Assembly: GCF_008831285.2 (NCBI RefSeq)
Contig: NC_045144.1
Location: 17,003,716-17,067,715, forward strand
DNA from: Nymphaea colorata
Lineage: Eukaryota; Streptophyta; Magnoliopsida; Nymphaeales; Nymphaeaceae
Direction of reading: 5' to 3'
DNA length: 64,000 bases
The position numbers and the translations under genes are program-made. A model generated the notes under the pieces. It was not told the DNA's origin, made no database searches, and saw only the letters and a list, made by a program, of their open reading frames with translations. Shown here one piece after another: positions 1-16,814 of the stretch (positions are counted from its first letter, which is position 1; the number at the start of each line of letters is the position of its first letter).

Positions 1-244
1 ATGTTAGTTGGACATATTCCCAATATTTTTCCAAGAAAAACAAATTTCACAGTTAATCGCCAAGAAAAACCTTGCCCACAAAAACCTGAGAATGATATTT
101 GTCACAAACTCATTGGACTGAAAAACCTTCACCAATTATACCACCAACAATGCTACGTCATCCAAAGTAGTGGTAGCTACACAAAGTAACAGACTAAGGA
201 CATTAAAGGCCAAAGTATACATGAAAAGAACCAAAAATATATGC

Positions 245-6318
<6,074 letters not shown>

Positions 6319-8183
6319 TCTTTACTTATGTCAATTTCTTGTTGTTCAATCTGTTCGAAGATTTTTTCCTGAAATATAATTCTCTGAAGTGTATATTCTT
6401 TTGTTAATTCTTCTTGATATTTTATTTCTTGAGGAATTTCTATCTCCTTATTCATCTTCACTATATTCATTTTCAGTATTTGTTTCATATATTCTTTTTT
6501 ATTTTTGATATACCAGACTCATTCAGTTGCTCTATATCTATGAATTCTTCTTCTATTTTCTATTTTTGGTTTTACAGGTTGTTTACATTACTTTGCTATA
6601 TGTCATATTTTTCCACAGTTGTAGCATTTGCATGTTTTAGGATTTTTTGGGTATTTATTTTTATTTCTTACATAATATTTTTTCCGTGGGTATTTTGTTT
6701 TTAGTTTCTTATATTTATTATAGCAATGTTTTATTTTCCTATATTTCTTATATTGTCTATGTCTTTTTTCTTGTTTGCATCCTAATTGTGGTATAAGATA
6801 TTTTTCACAACACCTATAGGGTGACTACATAATTTCTTTCAATTTTTTGTCTTTAACATATTTTTCACAGGTTACTCGGTACCATGTTCTTAAAAATTCT
6901 ATTCTGGCTCTTAATGTATCTTCTTTGGGTGGATTAGTTTTAAAACTTTAGTATAAGTTTTCATATATTACATGGGGTAGTTTTGCAAATAGTTGTTCTA
7001 ATGCTCTATTCTTTTCTTCCGACGTTAGTTCAGATTGATAATAATATTGGCTAAATAATTATATATATTTGTCTAGTTAGCACATGTCACAGATGGTTAA
7101 AGCCATGAGATTATTTCGAGCTATTTCTTTCATGTTTGCATTGTAGGATTTATCTATATTTGAATGTAAGAACTCAACTTTTATTGTTGTCACATATTTT
7201 TTTAGTATATCTAAAGAATTCGTTGTTGTACTTCCTTTGCCATCAGTTTCTGCTCTTAATGAGTCTTTGGTTGTGTTAGGTAGTTGATCAAACCATGGTT
7301 TTACTTTGGTTGTGTTAGGTAGTTGATCAAACCATGGTTTTACTTTTCCAGTGAAGGAATTTTCAATATATTTTGGTACTATCTTAGCTTCTATTTTTAT
7401 TTCAGTTATATGTCTTCCTATTTCTGCTGTCCATATTTCTATCTTTTGTAGAATGTCTTTTGCATCATCCAAATTTAGGATTCCTTGTCTTACTATATGA
7501 TCTTCTATATTTTTCTTTCTTCTAGATTCTCATAGCTTTTCTGCTCTATCGTATTTACTATAACTTTCATTATTATGTCTATTCCTAATAGGATTTCCTT
7601 CATATGTTCGTGGATCCGTATGATATTCCTCTTTCATTTTTACTCCTTTTGGTGTAGTATTCATATTTACTTCTGACTGTTCTGGTTTTTCCATTAGTTC
7701 TGTATAAGTTATGCTAGGTTCATAGCTTTCATCTTCGTTATTTGAGTTATCTGTTAGATTAATTTCATATATTTTTTCTACTTTATCTTCTTCTTTATTA
7801 TCCTCTATTGTCTGCATTATAGTATTTACTTTTTCTTCTAAATTTGTGTTTTGTCTTCTAATTTCTCTTAAATCTTCTTTTATTTCTCTGAGTACTTCTA
7901 GGATCTCTTGTAATTCATTTTTGTATCCGGTCGAACTGCTATCTTCTTCTGATTTTTCTTGCTGGTCATAACTTATTTGCTTATTTTTATTGTTTTCTTT
8001 ATTTAATCTATTCATCCTTTCTAATATGGTTTCGGTTTTCATTTCTTCTACGTCAATAATTAGGCTTAGGTCATCTTTGTATGTTTCTAGGAATTTTCGT
8101 TCTAAATTAGTTCTTATAACTCTATATTTATGCCCATATATTATTACTTTGTAGGCACTTATTTCAAATTCTCGGTTATTCAT
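6319..8183 (-). pseudogene. Endogenous caulimovirid coat-protein remnant
   Basis: A single reading frame on the minus strand, broken only by in-frame stops (near 7529, several between 7080 and 6820, two inside the zinc finger near 6620 and one near 6510), with no frameshift. In order it has a K/E/N-rich coiled-coil part (8183 to about 7780), an acidic stretch, a core with W-F-D-Q-L near 7300, a lysine/tyrosine-rich basic stretch (6790-6650) and a C-x-C-x2-C-x4-H-x4-C zinc-finger pattern near 6640-6600. That finger spacing is the coat-protein signature of Caulimoviridae. No reverse transcriptase is present. The strand and frame match the downstream HDA15-like exon. The genus is not resolvable. 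A divergent Ty3-type gag is less likely because of the finger pattern. The remnant is clearly inactive. Confidence 0.68.
7266..7343. repeat. 39-bp in-frame tandem duplication in the viral remnant
   Basis: Two exact 39-bp units (7266-7304, 7305-7343) duplicate 13 codons of the coat-protein-like core, including the W-F-D-Q-L segment, without shifting the frame. Confidence 0.95.
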
Positions 8184-8193
8184 ATGAATGTTT

Positions 8194-8463
8194 TTATGAT
8201 AGTTCTTCTATGATTAGATCTTGGTTATAAATAGCTTTCTGGTATGTTATTTGTCTACTAACAATTTGATCGGATATATAGTTTAATCCTTTTTCTAGGT
8301 CTACATTTTGGATTTCTGGTTTTCTATTTTCTATTTTCTGGATTAGATCCATCAAAATATTACATATCTTTTTCTGGTTTTCGGAAACCATGACTAAATC
8401 TTTTCGTAAATTATCAAGTACTTCAACTATGTTTACTGTCTTTTCTGTCATAATGGATTTCAA
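8194..8463 (-). CDS. Small ORF of the caulimovirid remnant (hypothetical)
   Basis: An 89-codon frame ending 11 bases before the ATG of the coat-protein-like frame. It is rich in I, E, K and N with heptad-like spacing, as in the small coiled-coil proteins encoded just upstream of the coat protein in several Caulimoviridae. The gene order (small helical protein, then coat protein) supports this placement, but there is no diagnostic motif. It could also be chance open frame in AT-rich DNA. Confidence 0.4.
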   Translation of the reverse strand: MKSIMTEKTVNIVEVLDNLRKDLVMVSENQKKICNILMDLIQKIENRKPEIQNVDLEKGLNYISDQIVSRQITYQKAIYNQDLIIEELS

Positions 8464-8469
8464 GTGTTT

Positions 8470-9105
8470 TCCTTTAGGAATCTTATCTAATTATCTAGTG
8501 TCATAGTGTGTGTTATTCAAGTTTTGTCTACCGCTAACAATCATAATCCACTAGTTATTATAAGAAAAATGTTGGTTTTGAGATCTGTCTGTTTAGATTC
8601 CTCATCATATGGTCATATGTTTTCCCCGATCGGCCTCTTGCCTTTGTGGGTACTCACCAGGGACCTTTGCCTCTTGGAATCTCTCCAGACTTTCCCTCAT
8701 TACCAACCTTTCTGATAATAGACTATTGGAAAAACAAATTACTAACAGAACTTTAAACTTAAACAGGCATACTATGCTACTAAACAATTAAATAATATTC
8801 CTCAGGAAAACAAACTTTTATTCCATATGCATAATCAGACTTACAGCTATTTTAGATTCTAATTCTGCTTCCGAAGAAACCATATTTCGGATACCTTTGG
8901 AACAGACTCCATTGGTTCCCTATTATAGCTCTCTGTTTACAAGCAGCAGCTCTTTACAGTGTTCCGGTAAATACAAGCACCTGCTTCAGCAGAATCGACG
9001 CGAACCCCGCCTTGAAATGCTTTCTTTTTCCACAAAACTTGGGCACCATCTTGCCCTAATTTGTCCCCATTCCGGCACCATGTCCGCGCATTTGGTTTGC
9101 ATTAT
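8470..9105. other. Intergenic region without a recognised gene
   Basis: Lies between the viral remnant and the 3' end of the CP33-like gene. Short frames occur on both strands but none shows a known motif. Part of 8500-8800 may be more of the viral insertion, because codon-like AT-rich text continues on the minus strand. The 3' UTR of the RNA-binding protein gene must also lie here. Confidence 0.4.
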
Positions 9106-10294
9106 TCAAGCGTCATTGGAGCTGTCTACCACCTCGGGTGAGATTTGTATAATTTTCTCGCTAGCTAAATTCAGGCGAAGCAGTCTTCCTTCCAGCTCCT
9201 GCAATCATAGGAAAAAACAAGCGCAGAAAGTAAAGAAAGTACATGAAGGAGTTGATGAAACAAAAAAGAGGATCGCCATTATAGAACAGAATCGGCAATC
9301 GATTACCGAGCTGTCCAGGAAGGATAAAAAGAAGGAAAGAAAGAAAAGAAATACTGGGATTCTATGGTTTGTTGCCTTTGGAGAGTAAGAACAGGCGCGG
9401 CAGGAATTTGTTTACTTACCCCACCGTTCATGGCGGCTAAAGCCGACTCCGCGTCCTCGGGAGACTGGAAGGATACGAAGCCATATCCTCGAGATTTGCC
9501 CGAGTCCCTTTCATATACCACCTTGGCACCCACAAGGCCCGACTGAGCCTCAAAGGCAGATCTCAGATCCTCAGAAGTGACCGTCCACGCCAGGTTCCCA
9601 GCGTAGATCTTGTGAGGCGTGTCCACGAATGCGCGGCTGCTTCTCCGGATCCTCGGACCCATGATAGCCCTTTCTCCTCCTCTAGGAACCTCGGGGAAGT
9701 TCACCTTCATTGTCCGGCCAAGCAGCTGAGACCCATTGAACATTCTGATGGCCTCGTTTGCTTCTTCCGTGCTCGCCATGGTCACGAAGCCGAAACCCCT
9801 ACTCCTCCGTTCCGGCGTCCTCTCGCAGACCACCTGCCGCAATGGGAGAAAATTTGAAAAGAGTAAAAAAGGAAAAGGAAAAACCAAAACAGAGTGCCAA
9901 AGATGCTGCAGCGAAGAGGTGCCCGTGGGGGTGCAAGGAAAGACAAGTCAGAGCCTCTCACCTCCGCCGCCACTACGTTCCCAGCTTCCCCAAAAATTTC
10001 GGATAATTGTGGGGAGGTGAGAGAATAGGGAAGATTCCCCACGTACAACCTACCTCCGTCATCCATACCAACAGTAGCAGCATCAGCTGCATTCTCGGCG
10101 ACTTGTTCGGTTACTGGAGTTAGAGCGGAGGCTAAGGGAGCGGATATGAGGATATGCCTTTGGCTACATGGTGGCGATGAAAACAGTGAAGGGAAGGTGA
10201 CCCTCCTCTTCAACCTGTCAATGGAAAGACAAGGTGAAGATTTAGCAAGGAAAGGATTCACGAAATGGAGGTCGACAATTGAAGCTGCGGCCAT
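9106..10294 (-). CDS. CP33: Chloroplast RNA-binding protein, CP33-like (two RRMs)
   Basis: Three exons: 10294-9962, 9833-9420 and 9198-9106, all phase 0, with GT-AG introns of 128 and 221 bp, giving 279 residues. The chosen ATG starts MAAASIVDLHF, a Ser-rich plastid transit peptide; an in-frame ATG 8 codons upstream exists. RRM1 begins GRLYVGNLPY (RNP2), and its RNP1 RGFGFVTM is in exon 2. A linker VNFPEVPRGGER follows, then RRM2 with KIYAGNLAW (RNP2) and RGYGFVSF (RNP1). Exon 3 encodes ELEGRLLRLNLASE and a short acidic tail. This order and linker match cpRNPs of the CP33 type, which bind plastid mRNAs and support their stability and editing. The usual acidic linker between transit peptide and RRM1 is short. 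No breaks are seen, so the gene looks functional. Confidence 0.92.
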
Positions 10295-10350
10295 TTCCGT
10301 GAACAAGGTCACCCGCACCAGTACCTCGCCTCGCTCTCTCTGCCGGTCGG

Positions 10351-10433
10351 CTTCTTCTCAGTTATCTCGCGGATGGGGTAAGTGGACCCACCTTATCGCT
10401 TCTTCTCAGTTATCTCGCGGATGGGGTAAGTGG
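10351..10433. repeat. 35-bp direct repeat upstream of CP33-like gene
   Basis: A 35-bp segment beginning CTTCTTCTCAG occurs twice (10351-10385 and 10399-10433) with a 13-bp spacer. It lies in the probable 5' UTR or promoter of the divergently read CP33-like gene. Confidence 0.9.
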
Positions 10434-10678
10434 GTTGCACTGACATCGTTTTAAAGAAAAATTTTGCGAAGATGCAAGCCGTTTTAGTGAACTTGATTTA
10501 AAAGAGCTAATCAATTGCAAAAAGCACAAGAGAAAAATGGTTAATATCTCCCTCCTTCGCAAAAGAAAATGGTTAGGTTGACAATTTCTCCCGTTCAGGC
10601 AGTGGTGAGGTCAATCTCTGCCGTTTTTCTGCGGTACTCAATCTCAACGAGCCTGCCAGCTCCGCCTGGAGCAGCACG

Positions 10679-10741
10679 ACTAGTATAAGATGTGAGGCGA
10701 GTAATCAGACTAGTATAAGATGTGAGGCGAGCAGCACGACT
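10679..10741. repeat. Short nested direct repeats
   Basis: ACTAGTATAAGATG followed by TGAGGCGAG occurs twice 30 bp apart, and GCAGCACGAC occurs on both sides of the pair, suggesting slippage or a small footprint. It borders the left edge of the duplicated segment starting near 10745. Confidence 0.8.
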
Positions 10742-10744
10742 GCG

Positions 10745-11919
10745 GTGGTATATCATGTCTCATTTTGAAAACATGATGGTAAGTATAGTATGATATGGCC
10801 CATATCGTACAATTTGTACAACACTGTTCTCAACATTCAAAGTTAACATTTCTGAGTAATTTGACCAGTTGTAGATGAACCTAGTTTTAGCGAAGCATGT
10901 ATTCATCTACTCTCGAAAAACTAAAACTTCTTAGTTTCTTCATTGATGTACCATTTGGCAGTAATGGAAGCAGTTTTACTATCAGCTGAGTGGAAGAAGA
11001 CTCTCAACCCTCTTTTACCGTTGACCTCTTTTATTGTATATGATAATATAGGCTATACAACCCAGTAATAGGATTTACAAATAAAGGTGGCTACACTTTT
11101 TCTGGTTATACTCAATGCTTTTCAAATAATTGGTCCCTTCTAAGATGTAATGCTACCCTTGCAGAAGGTATATTCATTGTGGTGCACTTTACTAACTTGA
11201 TAATCCTAGTAAAACTTTGGCTTATACTTTGTTGATGGACATGGAAAACTTTTGAGATTTATTTACTTTGTTCCTCTAATTTATCTTTTAAATTTTATAC
11301 CTTTTGAATTGCTTTTTATCTTGTTTGCCTCTATACGCTTGTGTGCATGTGCTTTAAGTGTCAATCTTGACTACTTGATCGACTAGTCTTCCTAGTCTAT
11401 TGAGTCAGAAAAGAGTATGCCAACAGCAAAATTTCCCTCAACAATATTCCAATACTAGCTTGGAAATCTTGCTTGTACTTTAGCTTATAGTTTGTTTTTT
11501 GACAATGACATATTATGAGTTTTGTCTATTCTGCACTAATTTATCTTTTGAATTTTATACCTTTTTGAATTGATTTGCTATTTGTTAGCCTCTACATGCT
11601 TGGGTACATAACAGTTGACCAACAATTAGTTACCCCATAATTTCAAAAATATTCCTTTGCTCTGTAACTTCGTGGTGCATTTGATAATTTTTTTTCATAA
11701 GCATTTTTTAACTGGGAGATTAGACAGAAAATGAATCATTCTAATTCCTCATCATGTGCTTTGACATTAACTGCTGCTTTAGACCAGAACAGGACGAAGT
11801 ACTGATAATGAGGAAACAGAAACCGAGGAAGAAGCAGGCAGATGTAAATGAGGAGGCAGATGAGATCAAACTGCTTGAGTTGTGGATCAGGTTGGGGTAA
11901 CCTGATTCAGGGACCAATC
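10745..11919 (+). repeat. Segmental duplication, copy A
   Basis: This 1.2-kb stretch is collinear with 39064-40322 and shows only scattered differences by eye. Copy B has about 78 extra bases near 39275-39350. Copy A ends abruptly at 11919, where the LTR of element E1 begins. The last 110 bp are the start of an RH32 helicase gene, so the rest is probably that gene's 5' flank. Confidence 0.88.
11808..11919 (+). pseudogene. RH32: DEAD-box RNA helicase RH32 fragment, copy A
   Basis: Starts with an ATG and MRKQKPRKKQ, then DEIKLLELWI, the N-terminal segment of plant DEAD-box helicase 32 (relative of yeast Dbp4, ribosome biogenesis). A stop interrupts the frame before PDSG, and the copy is cut off by the E1 LTR after only about 37 codons. 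No helicase motif is present here. The better preserved copy at 40215 confirms the identity. Confidence 0.8.
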
Positions 11920-12329
11920 TGTTGGAGCTTTGCTAGAAATCTAGATAGCGCACAAACGAAAATGCAGAAATCGAAAACAAACATTCATGATTCATGTGGT
12001 TTCATTTAGAGCGGAAGTAGAACCTGTAGAGGCGACCGCCGACTGAATGTCGGCGGCTGTGGGAAGAACGGCTACCGTCCCCATAGAGTCGTTCCCCTGC
12101 GGAGGTAGCGGCGGCGGCGGCAGCGGCGGCAATGGGTTTCTCTCCTCAGCCATAGCAGCCCAGTGATGGGGACAGGCAATTCACGTATGGCTAAGGGGAC
12201 CGATTACCCAGACGGTAAAAACTTGATGTGTCTCACACCATCACAAGACACGAGTATTTATACTTAAGGGTCCGAAATGGATATGGACCCGTATCGACGC
12301 AGGACTATCCAGATGGAGAAATCCCAACA
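11920..12329 (-). repeat. 3' LTR of E1
   Basis: A 410-bp segment bounded by TG and CA; its start on the minus strand, TGTTGGGATT, directly follows the polypurine tract. The other edge abuts the RH32 fragment at CCAATC. It contains GC-rich GGC/GGT repeats near 12105-12130. A single copy is present, so its length is inferred from the termini. Confidence 0.75.
12255..12262 (-). promoter_or_regulatory. Candidate LTR TATA box of E1
   Basis: TATAAATA on the minus strand inside the E1 LTR, about 70 bp from the U3 start. This would be a conventional position only if U3 is short, so the call rests on the motif alone. Confidence 0.4.
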
Positions 12330-12529
12330 ATCTCCCACTAGTCCAAGTCGATATCAATGGTAAACAAAATGAATGGATTAGCCTTAAAATCCATTCCAAG
12401 GTCCCACCTTGTTGTCTTACAAAACTTCTCAACAAACAAATGAGAATACAAAATAAATAGACAACAAGCTTAATGAGAATCAACAAACTGTATGTGATCA
12501 CATTCATAAATGTTTGCATAATAGTGTGT

Positions 12530-13734
12530 TTACATTGAACTACACAAACCCATCCTCTTAACATGTTCAAAGAACATACCAGATGCTAGCGCTTTAGTAA
12601 GAGGATCTGCAACCATATTTGTAGTCCCAATGTGTTGAATACACACTAGTTGATTATCTGTCCTTTCCTTAACAACAAAATACTTAAGTTCCATATGCTT
12701 ACAAGAAGTAGTACTTTTATTGTTGTTGGAAAAGGACACTGCAGCTTCATTATCACAGTGAACCTTAAGTGGTCTATCAATAGATTCACTATCTTGAGCT
12801 GTGAAATGAAGTTCTTTATCCAAATTGTCTGTGATGTAGTCTCATATAATGCAATGAATTCTGCTTCCATGGTGTGAGCAGCAGTCACAGTCTGTTTTTT
12901 GCTCCCCCATGAGATGGCACCTCCTGATAGAAGGAAAACAAAACCAGTAGTAGACTTTCTACTATCAGTACATCCTCCAAGATCGGCATCAGAATAGCCA
13001 ATCACTTCTAAATGGTCCACCTTGCGATATATCAACATGTAATCTTTTGTCCCTTGCAAGTATCGCATGACTCTCTTTATGGCCTTCCAATGTGCCATGC
13101 CTGGATTAGACTGAAATCTACCAAGCATGCCAACAACAAAGGAAATGTCAGGCCTAGTACAAATCTGCGCATACTGCAAGCTGTCAACCGCAGATGCATA
13201 TGGAATGTTGATCATTTGTGCATTTTCAAATTCGTCCTTTGGACAATCATTTAGGCTCAATTTATCTCCTTTAGCTATGGGTGCCGAAATAGGAGAACAA
13301 TTCTCCATCCCATATCTTTTAAGAACTTTATTGATGTATGCTGATTGGAAGAGACTTAAAACACATTTAGATCTGTCTCGACGAATCTCAATGCCTAGAA
13401 CAAATGAAGCCTCACCCATGTCCTTCATCTCAAAATGAGATGCGAGAAAATGTTTGGTTTCTGTTAGCAATTGAAGATCATTTAAAGCAAGCAAAATGTC
13501 ATCCACATATAAAGTCAAAATTATGAACTTACTCCCACATGTCTTAAGATACACACATCGATCAATGATGTTTTCTGTAAACCCAAAAGTCGTAATGACT
13601 TTGGAAAACTTAATGTACCATTGTCGTGAGGCCTGTTTAAGTCCATAAATCGCTTTATTAAGCTTGCAAACCAAATGATCTTTACCACTCTCAGAAAACC
13701 CTTGAGGTTGATCCATATATACCTCTTCATCCAA
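12530..13734 (-). pseudogene. E1 reverse transcriptase and RNase H
   Basis: The RT frame (13734-12646) reads MDQPQGF, KAIYGLKQASRQWY and LYVDDILLAL (the YVDD catalytic box) and RYLQGTKDYML, then enters RNase H with YSDADLGG and RKSTTGFVF. A frameshift near 12820 moves the end of RNase H to another frame (12823-12530: DNEAAVSFSNN, HMELKYFVV, DPLTKAL). A TAG stop precedes the frame at 13745, inside the conserved start of RT. Clearly inactive but complete enough to place in Ty1/copia. Confidence 0.9.
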
Positions 13735-13950
13735 ATCACCATTTTAGAAAGCCGTTTTCACATCCATCTGATGTAGCTCTAAGTCAAAATGAGCTACAAG
13801 TGCAAGGACAATCCTCATTGACTCTTTAGCAGAGACAGGTGAATATGTCTCATTATAGTCAATGCCTTCCATTTGTGTGAATCCTTTAGCAACCAATCTT
13901 GCCTTGTATCTCTCTATGTTGCCTTTAGAGTCCCTCTTGGTCTTATAAAC

Positions 13951-14611
13951 TCATTTACATCCTACGGGTTTTACTCCTTCAGGCAACGTCACAAGGCTCC
14001 ACGTTTGGTTTTTAGCCATAGAGTCAAGCTCTTCTTTCATGGCATTAATCCAGTGCCTATATTGTTTGCTTTCAACGGCTTCAATGAATGTGAAAGGATC
14101 ATCATCAACATCTATGAAATCACTAGGCTCATTTAACATAGCTCGAACCATTTCTTTAAGCGTACGATTTCTTCTTTCAGCAACACCATTTTGGTAGGCG
14201 CTGTCTGGCATAGTGTATTGAGGCACAATGCCTTCTTCCTTAAGAAATCGCGCTAATGGTCCCTCCCTTTGTCTCATCTCTGTGAACCTACCATAGTATT
14301 CACCACCTCTATCAGATCTGACTATCTTGATAACCTCACCGGTTTGTTTCTCTACTTCTTTCTTATAGTCTTTGAAAACTTGACACACATCGGATTTTTC
14401 AAAGATTAAGTAGAGATACAAATACCGAGAATAGTCATCTATAAAGGTGACAAAATACTTTTCGCATGTGTAACAATGAGGGAAAGGTCCACAAACATCT
14501 GTGTGAACAATTCCTAACTTTTCAGTACATCGCTCGGCACCTTCTTTATATATGTTAGTTTGCTTTGCCTTTATGCAATCTACACATATGTCATTATCTG
14601 TAAAATCAAGA
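13951..14611 (-). pseudogene. E1 integrase with deletion into RT linker
   Basis: Contains FVTFIDDYSRY (first catalytic D), RSDRGGEY (second D) and QNGVAERRNRTL (catalytic E). After MLNEPS the frame jumps to the pre-RT linker (HWINAMKEELDSM, TWSLVTLP). The C-terminal part of integrase, including the VFGC and GYS segments usual in copia, is therefore deleted without loss of frame near 14145. It is separated from gag-protease by a TGA at 14611-14613 and from RT by a stop replacing W after GCK at 13948. Confidence 0.88.
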
Positions 14612-14613
14612 GA

Positions 14614-16017
14614 TCATAAGATCCCTTCATTTAGGAGTCTCCTTATTCTCTTTTCAGAGATATGACCCAAACGGCGGTGCCATAGCATGTATGAATCATT
14701 CTTTATGGTACTACGCTTATTGCCAATTATATTATGACTAGAAACCAACGATTCAGGAGATTGGATCTTCACATTCAACTTGTATAAACCATCACACAAA
14801 ATAGCAGAACCAATTTCAACAAGATCTTTATAAATCAACATCTTTGAGTTTTCAAACTTTAAACAGAAATCAAATTTGTCCAGTCTTGATACAGAAATTA
14901 AGTTTCTACTATATGATGGAACAAAGAAAACATCATGAAGATCCAAAACAAAGCCAGTATCAAGCCTAATCTGGCATTCTCCTACAGCCTTCACATGTGA
15001 GCGCATTTTGTTTCCTGAGAAAATGCTCCTCTCATGTGGTGTTGGTTCCCTTTTGCTCAGAAAGTCCTGTAAATTATTGGCAATATGCACAGTAGCACCA
15101 GAGTCAATCCACCAGCTATTAATAGGAACATGTAACATATTACTTTCAAGTGAAACAAATGACATGTTACCTTTCTTCTCTAACCAACTCTTGTACTTGA
15201 TGCAGTCTGACTTCTTATGTCCCTTTTTCTTGCAAAAGAAACACTTTATAGGGGCTAAGTTAGTCTGCGCAGTTTGAGAAGCAGTTTGTCCTGTTGACTT
15301 CTTCTTGGCACTCTTTTTCATTGAACTTTTCTTTATGCCAACTTTACCAGCCTCAGAGTGAGAAACCATATGTGCACTTTGCAACTTCTCACCCTTCATT
15401 CTTTCCTCCTCTTCAACACACTTGGACATCAATTCATTGAATGTCCATTCAGTATTATGTGTGTTGTAACTGATCTTAAAAGGAGTATATTCAGCTGGTA
15501 AAGAGGTCAAAGTAAAGAATACCAAGAATGATTCAGAAATAGTCAACTTCATGTCATTCAATTGAGAAGCAATGTTCCTTATCTCTAACATATGCTGGCG
15601 AATGTTACCCCCTCCTTGATATTTCATAGATATTGACATTAAGGTACTGGCTCTGGCTTTATGAGAACTAACAAACTGAGCCTCAACTGCATCCAAGAAC
15701 TCTCTCACCGATCTACAAGGTGGAATAGCACCACGTATGTTCTTAGCGACTCTTGATTGCAAAAGCAACAAGCTTAGTCGGTTAGAACGCTCCCACTTGT
15801 CAAAATACACTATTTCATTATGTGTACTTTCTGGTGTAAGAAGTGGTGGCTCAGGTCGCCTCAAAGCCATATCCAGATCCATATACCCCAATGTAAACAC
15901 AACATTTTCTTTCCATTCAGCATAATTCGAATCATCAAGTAAAGGGATAGAATTTGAGCCATTAAAATAAATAGATCCAGGCACTGCAGACGACAAAAGA
16001 CATCCATAAGTTGACAT
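14614..16017 (-). pseudogene. E1 gag and protease
   Basis: A 467-codon open frame. The gag N-terminus contains LDDSNYAEWKENVVFTLGY and a helical domain through EEEERMKGEK. A CCHC knuckle (CFFCKKKGHKKSDC) lies near residue 260, and the aspartic protease site WWIDSGATVHIAN near residue 307. The gag-pre-integrase HRRLGHISEKRI closes the frame. It is the only uninterrupted coding part of E1. It may still be translated, but the element has no 5' LTR. Confidence 0.88.
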
Positions 16018-16262
16018 GCATTATATGAGACAAACCATATGGAACAGTAAACCAAATAAAAGGCTCTTTATGTTTACTATTTTCAAGACAAATACCAGGG
16101 GTCATTAGGATACTACTTTGGTAATATACCTAATACGCACATGTATTCCGTCTTAACTTTATCTAGTAAAACTAGGAAATGTAAATCCAAACTATAGTTA
16201 AGCATAACACCTTTGGGTGTAAAATGACAGAACTATGTAAGGATCTATTTTCCTATTTTACT

Positions 16263-16811
16263 CTACTTATTCTCTTGACACATGTATTTACGGGCATTAT
16301 TGGACCGAAAAGTTTTAACATTTGCACCATATTGGGTATGCACAAGAAGAATGAATGTCTCGATGATACGAGGAACCTCACTGCGGTCTTTTAACAAGTA
16401 CACAAATGTAGCACGAGAGAAATCATCAATGAAAGTGATAAAATATTGAAAACCTTGACGGGTATGAATTCCCGAAGGCCCCCATACATCAGAGTGAATC
16501 AGGGAAAAAGCTTCATTAATACAACTAGTAGAAAGAGGGTACGAAGCCCTCACATGTTTGGCAAACTGACAAACATCACAAGAAATGGAAGACAAATCAA
16601 AGGAGGAACACAAGTCTGGAAACAAATGTTTCAAAATCTCAAAAGGTAAATGCCCAAAACGTTCATGCCAGTACATAAAGGACTGAAGACAATCTTCTCT
16701 TCTCTTATCTGTCTTGCGGATCGCTGTCAATAGAGCAGTAGCCACACGTATGGGAAGACGATATGAGCCATCAGAAGCTAAACCAATCTCAATCCTCTTC
16801 CATGTCACCAA
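16263..16811 (-). pseudogene. E2 integrase fragment
   Basis: Begins with gag-pre-integrase (WHERFGHLPFEILK, CDVCQFAKH), then HSDVWGPS and FITFIDDFSRATFVYLLKDRSEV (first catalytic D). The second catalytic position reads RSNNARKY, where D is expected in RSDNA. The frame stops after MCQENK, at the junction with E1. A stop also separates it from the gag-protease frame at 16812-16814. Confidence 0.88.
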
Positions 16812-16814
16812 GTC

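Larger units (their letters stand above)
11920..16262 (-). mobile_element. Ty1/copia element E1, defective (3' LTR, pol, gag; no 5' LTR)
   Basis: Read on the minus strand the order is gag-protease (16017-14614), integrase (14611-13951), RT/RNase H (13734-12530), polypurine tract (AGTGGGAGAT next to 12330) and 3' LTR (12329-11920). Protease-integrase-RT order defines Ty1/copia. No 5' LTR or primer-binding site is found; the leader (16018-16262) runs straight into integrase of element E2. Several stops, a frameshift in RNase H and a large deletion between integrase and RT make it non-autonomous. Confidence 0.88.

Noticed and set aside
9364-10454. Plus-strand frames over the CP33-like gene
   Set aside because: Shadows of the RRM exons on the other strand, with no motifs of their own.
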